A program made the translations under genes and the position numbers. DNA of 64,000 nt from Halorussus amylolyticus. GTDB taxonomy: Archaea > Halobacteriota > Halobacteria > Halobacteriales > Haladaptataceae. Within the stretch, counting starts at the first letter, position 1. Each line of letters opens with the position of its first letter. Under the pieces are notes generated by a model. It had not been told where the DNA came from and searched no databases. It was given only the letters and a program-made list of their open reading frames with translations. This document shows positions 61,979 through 64,000 of the stretch, one piece after another. Location: positions 235,000 to 298,999 of the forward strand of contig NZ_ML974133.1 of the NCBI RefSeq assembly GCF_004143485.2, in the 5' to 3' direction.

Positions 61979-62896
61979 TCAAAGTAGGCCGAGGTCGGTG
62001 AGGTCGGCGGCGAGCGCCTCGCGGTCGGCGTCGTCCATCTTCCGAAGCGGACTCCGGAGCGGACCGGGGTCGAAGCCCACGTCGCGGAGGTCGAGCGCGG
62101 TCTTGACACCCGCCATGTACGGGCCGCGCTTGAGCGCGTCTCGGACCGCGTACACCTCGCTCTGGAGTTGCCGGGCGCGCTCCTCGTCGCCGTCGTCGTA
62201 GGTCTCGTAGAGGTCCACCACGAGTTCGGGGAAGGCGTTCGCGACTGCGCTGACCATTCCCGCACACCCGAGTTCGAGTCCGGGGAACAACAGCGAGTCG
62301 GACCCCGCCAGGAACGTCTTCTCGGGGTGGGCGTCGATGGCTTGGCCGAGCCACGGCACGTCCTTGCTCGAATCCTTGAGACCGACGAGATTGTCGATGT
62401 CCGCGAGCGCGTCGAGCGTGTCGAGCGACAGCGAATTGCCGGTCTTGCTCGGGATGTGGTAGACGTACACCGGGAGGTCCACCGACTCGGCGACTCGCCG
62501 GTAGTGGGAGACGGCCGCGTCGTGGTCGAGCGGGAAGTAGTACGGCGTGACGACGACCACGCCGTCAGCGCCCGCCATCTCGGCGCGTTCGGCGTGGCCA
62601 ACCGTCTCGCGCGTGCTCGGCGCGCCGACGCCCGCGATGACCGGCGCGTCGTCGCCCACGGTCTCGACCACGGCTTCCACCACGTCGTCGCGCTCCTCGG
62701 GCGTCAACAGGGGGAACTCGCCGTTGGTCCCGAGCGGAAAGACGCCGTGCGCGCCGTGTTCGACGACGAACCGCGCGTGGGCCGCGGTCGCCTCGTAATC
62801 GACCGACTCGTCCTCGTCGAACGCCGTAATCGTCGGCGGGACCACCCCGTGGAGGTCGAGGGGGTCGTCCGCGCCGGGTGCTGGTGCGTTGCCCAT
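61979..62896 (-). CDS. DapA/KDG-aldolase family class I aldolase
   Basis: 305-aa TIM-barrel lyase of the dihydrodipicolinate synthase / N-acetylneuraminate lyase / KDG aldolase family. The Schiff-base Lys is in NLVGLKDSSKD, the Tyr in PVYVYHIPSKTG, and the first loop reads FPLGTNGEFPLLT where DapA has GTTGE. The absence of lysine genes nearby and the GTNGE loop lean towards a sugar-acid aldolase such as KDG aldolase of the semi-phosphorylative pathway, but the choice is open. Confidence 0.85.
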   Translation of the reverse strand: MGNAPAPGADDPLDLHGVVPPTITAFDEDESVDYEATAAHARFVVEHGAHGVFPLGTNGEFPLLTPEERDDVVEAVVETVGDDAPVIAGVGAPSTRETVGHAERAEMAGADGVVVVTPYYFPLDHDAAVSHYRRVAESVDLPVYVYHIPSKTGNSLSLDTLDALADIDNLVGLKDSSKDVPWLGQAIDAHPEKTFLAGSDSLLFPGLELGCAGMVSAVANAFPELVVDLYETYDDGDEERARQLQSEVYAVRDALKRGPYMAGVKTALDLRDVGFDPGPLRSPLRKMDDADREALAADLTDLGLL

Positions 62897-62996
62897 ACCC
62901 GTGGCGTCGAGAGCCGCGTCCTTAAGCGGTTCCGTCTCGGCAGGACTTTTTCGGGCTTGAGTAAACTTTTAGTTGGTGGGGGCCACAGAAAGTGAT

Positions 62997-63269
62997 ATGA
63001 ACGTGACGGTCAAACTCACGGGGACGTTGGTCGCCCGCACCGGCACCCACGAGGCCCGCGTGGCGGTGCCCGCGGGTGCGACGGTCCGCGACGTGGTCGA
63101 AGCACTCGCAGACTCCTACGGCCCGCAGGTCCGCGCGGGCGTCCTCGACGGCGAACGCCTGCGCTCTGACACGGTCGTCGTGCGCGAATCGGTCGATTCC
63201 ACCGAGACGCTCTCGACCGCGACCTCGCTGGAGAACGGCGACACGGTTCGGTTTCGGCTGAACGTCTAA
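62997..63269 (+). CDS. MoaD/ThiS-like ubiquitin-fold protein without GG tail
   Basis: 90-aa beta-grasp protein: VKLTGTLVARTGTHEARVAV, PAGATVRDVVEALADSYGPQ and the late NGDTVRFRLNV. MoaD, ThiS and the haloarchaeal SAMPs end in Gly-Gly, which is adenylated by an E1-like enzyme; here the chain ends LNV, so it cannot be activated in that way unless processed. Start at 62997 with a leader of unclear type; eight upstream codons excluded. Role unknown. Confidence 0.82.
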   Translation: MNVTVKLTGTLVARTGTHEARVAVPAGATVRDVVEALADSYGPQVRAGVLDGERLRSDTVVVRESVDSTETLSTATSLENGDTVRFRLNV

Positions 63270-63335
63270 TCTCTGTCCGGCACTTCTCGATTCTCTCGAA
63301 CTCGTTTTACGATTCACTCCGCCCGCAGGATTATC

Positions 63336-64000
63336 TCACGCCCACGGCGGCGAGCGAAGTTCGTGCATCGAGTCGATGGTGTGGTCCGGCGTGTGGTCGG
63401 TCGCCGGGTCGGCCCCCGCGAGCCACACCGACCCGACTCCCGCGGCGTGTGCGCCCGCCACGTCCGACCGGAGGGAGTTGCCGACGTGGACCGTCTCGGC
63501 GGATGAGGCGCCCATCGCGGTCAGTGTTCGGTCGAACGGCTCGGGGTCGGGCTTGACGGGGCGACCCGGTTCGGCGAACGTCGCGGTCTCGAAGTAGTCG
63601 GCGATGTCGAGCGCCGCGAGTTTCGCCTCCTGTGTCTCGCGCCCGCCGTTAGTCACCAGCGCGAGGTCGTAGTCGTCGGCGAGCGCGGCGAGGGCCGTCT
63701 CCGCACCGGGGAGGAACTCGACCGACTCGGGGTCGGGGTCCTCGTACGCGCGAGCGACCGCGGTCGCTCGCGCGGGGTCGATACCGTACTCGTCGGCGAT
63801 GCCGCCGAAGCACTTCTCCCGGAGTTCGAGTTCGGTCTCGGCGACCACTTTCGGGAGCCACCGCCGAAAGTCCGACACGTCGAAGAAGGGTTCGACGCCC
63901 GCGAGTTCGAAGGCGTCGGCCAGTCTGTCAGCGGTCGAGTCCGAGTGGTCGCAGATGGTTTCGTCGAGGTCGAAGAAGACCGTCGAGACGTCCGCAGTAC
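63336..64000 (-). CDS. HAD superfamily hydrolase, cut by window edge
   Basis: Haloacid-dehalogenase-type phosphatase. The frame is open to the window end and begins there with TADVSTVFFDLDETICDHSD, which carries motif I (DLDET); motif II is LVTNGG, the Lys motif VKPDPEPFD and motif IV HVGNSLRSDVAGA. Helical cap between I and II puts it in subfamily I. An internal ATG at 63878 would remove motif I and is not the start. Similar to YjjG/phosphoglycolate-type phosphatases; substrate unknown. Confidence 0.88.
   Translation of the reverse strand, partial: TADVSTVFFDLDETICDHSDSTADRLADAFELAGVEPFFDVSDFRRWLPKVVAETELELREKCFGGIADEYGIDPARATAVARAYEDPDPESVEFLPGAETALAALADDYDLALVTNGGRETQEAKLAALDIADYFETATFAEPGRPVKPDPEPFDRTLTAMGASSAETVHVGNSLRSDVAGAHAAGVGSVWLAGADPATDHTPDHTIDSMHELRSPPWA

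Overview
The window is chromosomal DNA from a haloarchaeon (class Halobacteria). It is GC-rich, its proteins are strongly acidic, secreted proteins carry twin-arginine signals, many genes have a TATA element 25-30 nt before the ATG (leaderless transcripts), and typical haloarchaeal neighbours are present (rpl7ae-rps28e-rpl24e-ndk, rnj-idsA, a long Mrp/Mnh antiporter operon, psmB, dodecin, HEWD and DUF7344-type proteins). The genus cannot be fixed by eye; Halorussus or a relative would fit. The left edge (about 1-75) and 27188-27257 are long G/C homopolymers that look like sequencing or assembly artefacts.

Layout. 77-6465: end of a HemK-type methyltransferase, a two-gene methionine synthase unit, a Tat-exported penicillin-acylase-type hydrolase and small membrane proteins. 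6507-8518 (minus): ribosomal/ndk operon with a long leader before rpl7ae that contains a kink-turn-like fold, then a GNAT enzyme. 8700-12320: phosphonate-type ABC importer phnD-C-E-E without catabolic genes. 12638-22463: tmcA, a 53-aa zinc-type microprotein, gltX, a Bat-like multidomain regulator, a winged-helix protein, idsA-rnj and a 56-aa HEWD protein. 22613-26345: exported PEBP protein, EthD-like protein, two-domain cupredoxin and a Tat-exported sulfite-oxidase-type molybdoenzyme (candidate periplasmic electron-transfer pair). 26367-34490: FKBP isomerase, a gene under a DtxR/IdeR-like box, Cdc48 ATPase, FAD protein, hypotheticals and coaBC.

34491-35606 is a more AT-rich pocket with an orphan membrane protein and a 46-aa ORF. 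35607-43530 is a nine-gene Mrp operon with a USP-MrpE fusion and three ND5/ND4-like subunits. 43640-43749 and 48946-49055 are two diverged copies of a roughly 110-bp element with 14-16 bp terminal inverted repeats (MITE-like). 44929-45270 is a hairpin-rich repeat array that recycles the 3' end of the adjacent tRNA-Arg(CCU). Then come tatA, bcp, a glutamate-cysteine-ligase-like gene, psmB, a 54-aa membrane microprotein, UPF0212, an HTH-CBS regulator, an aminotransferase, vapBC and a UbiA prenyltransferase.

54305-64000: DUF7282 surface protein, ParB-like protein, alpha/beta hydrolase, class I amidotransferase, YchF GTPase, a membrane-anchored 11-mer-repeat protein, dodecin, a 21-bp tandem repeat that builds the stop codon of the next gene, a wHTH-GNAT fusion, a DapA/KDG-type aldolase, a MoaD/ThiS-like protein without a GG tail, and a HAD hydrolase cut by the window edge.

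The least explained features are the MITE pair, hairpins that share a GCGGTTT loop with different stems, the tRNA-derived 79-bp repeats, the L7Ae leader fold, and several microproteins too short for routine gene calling.
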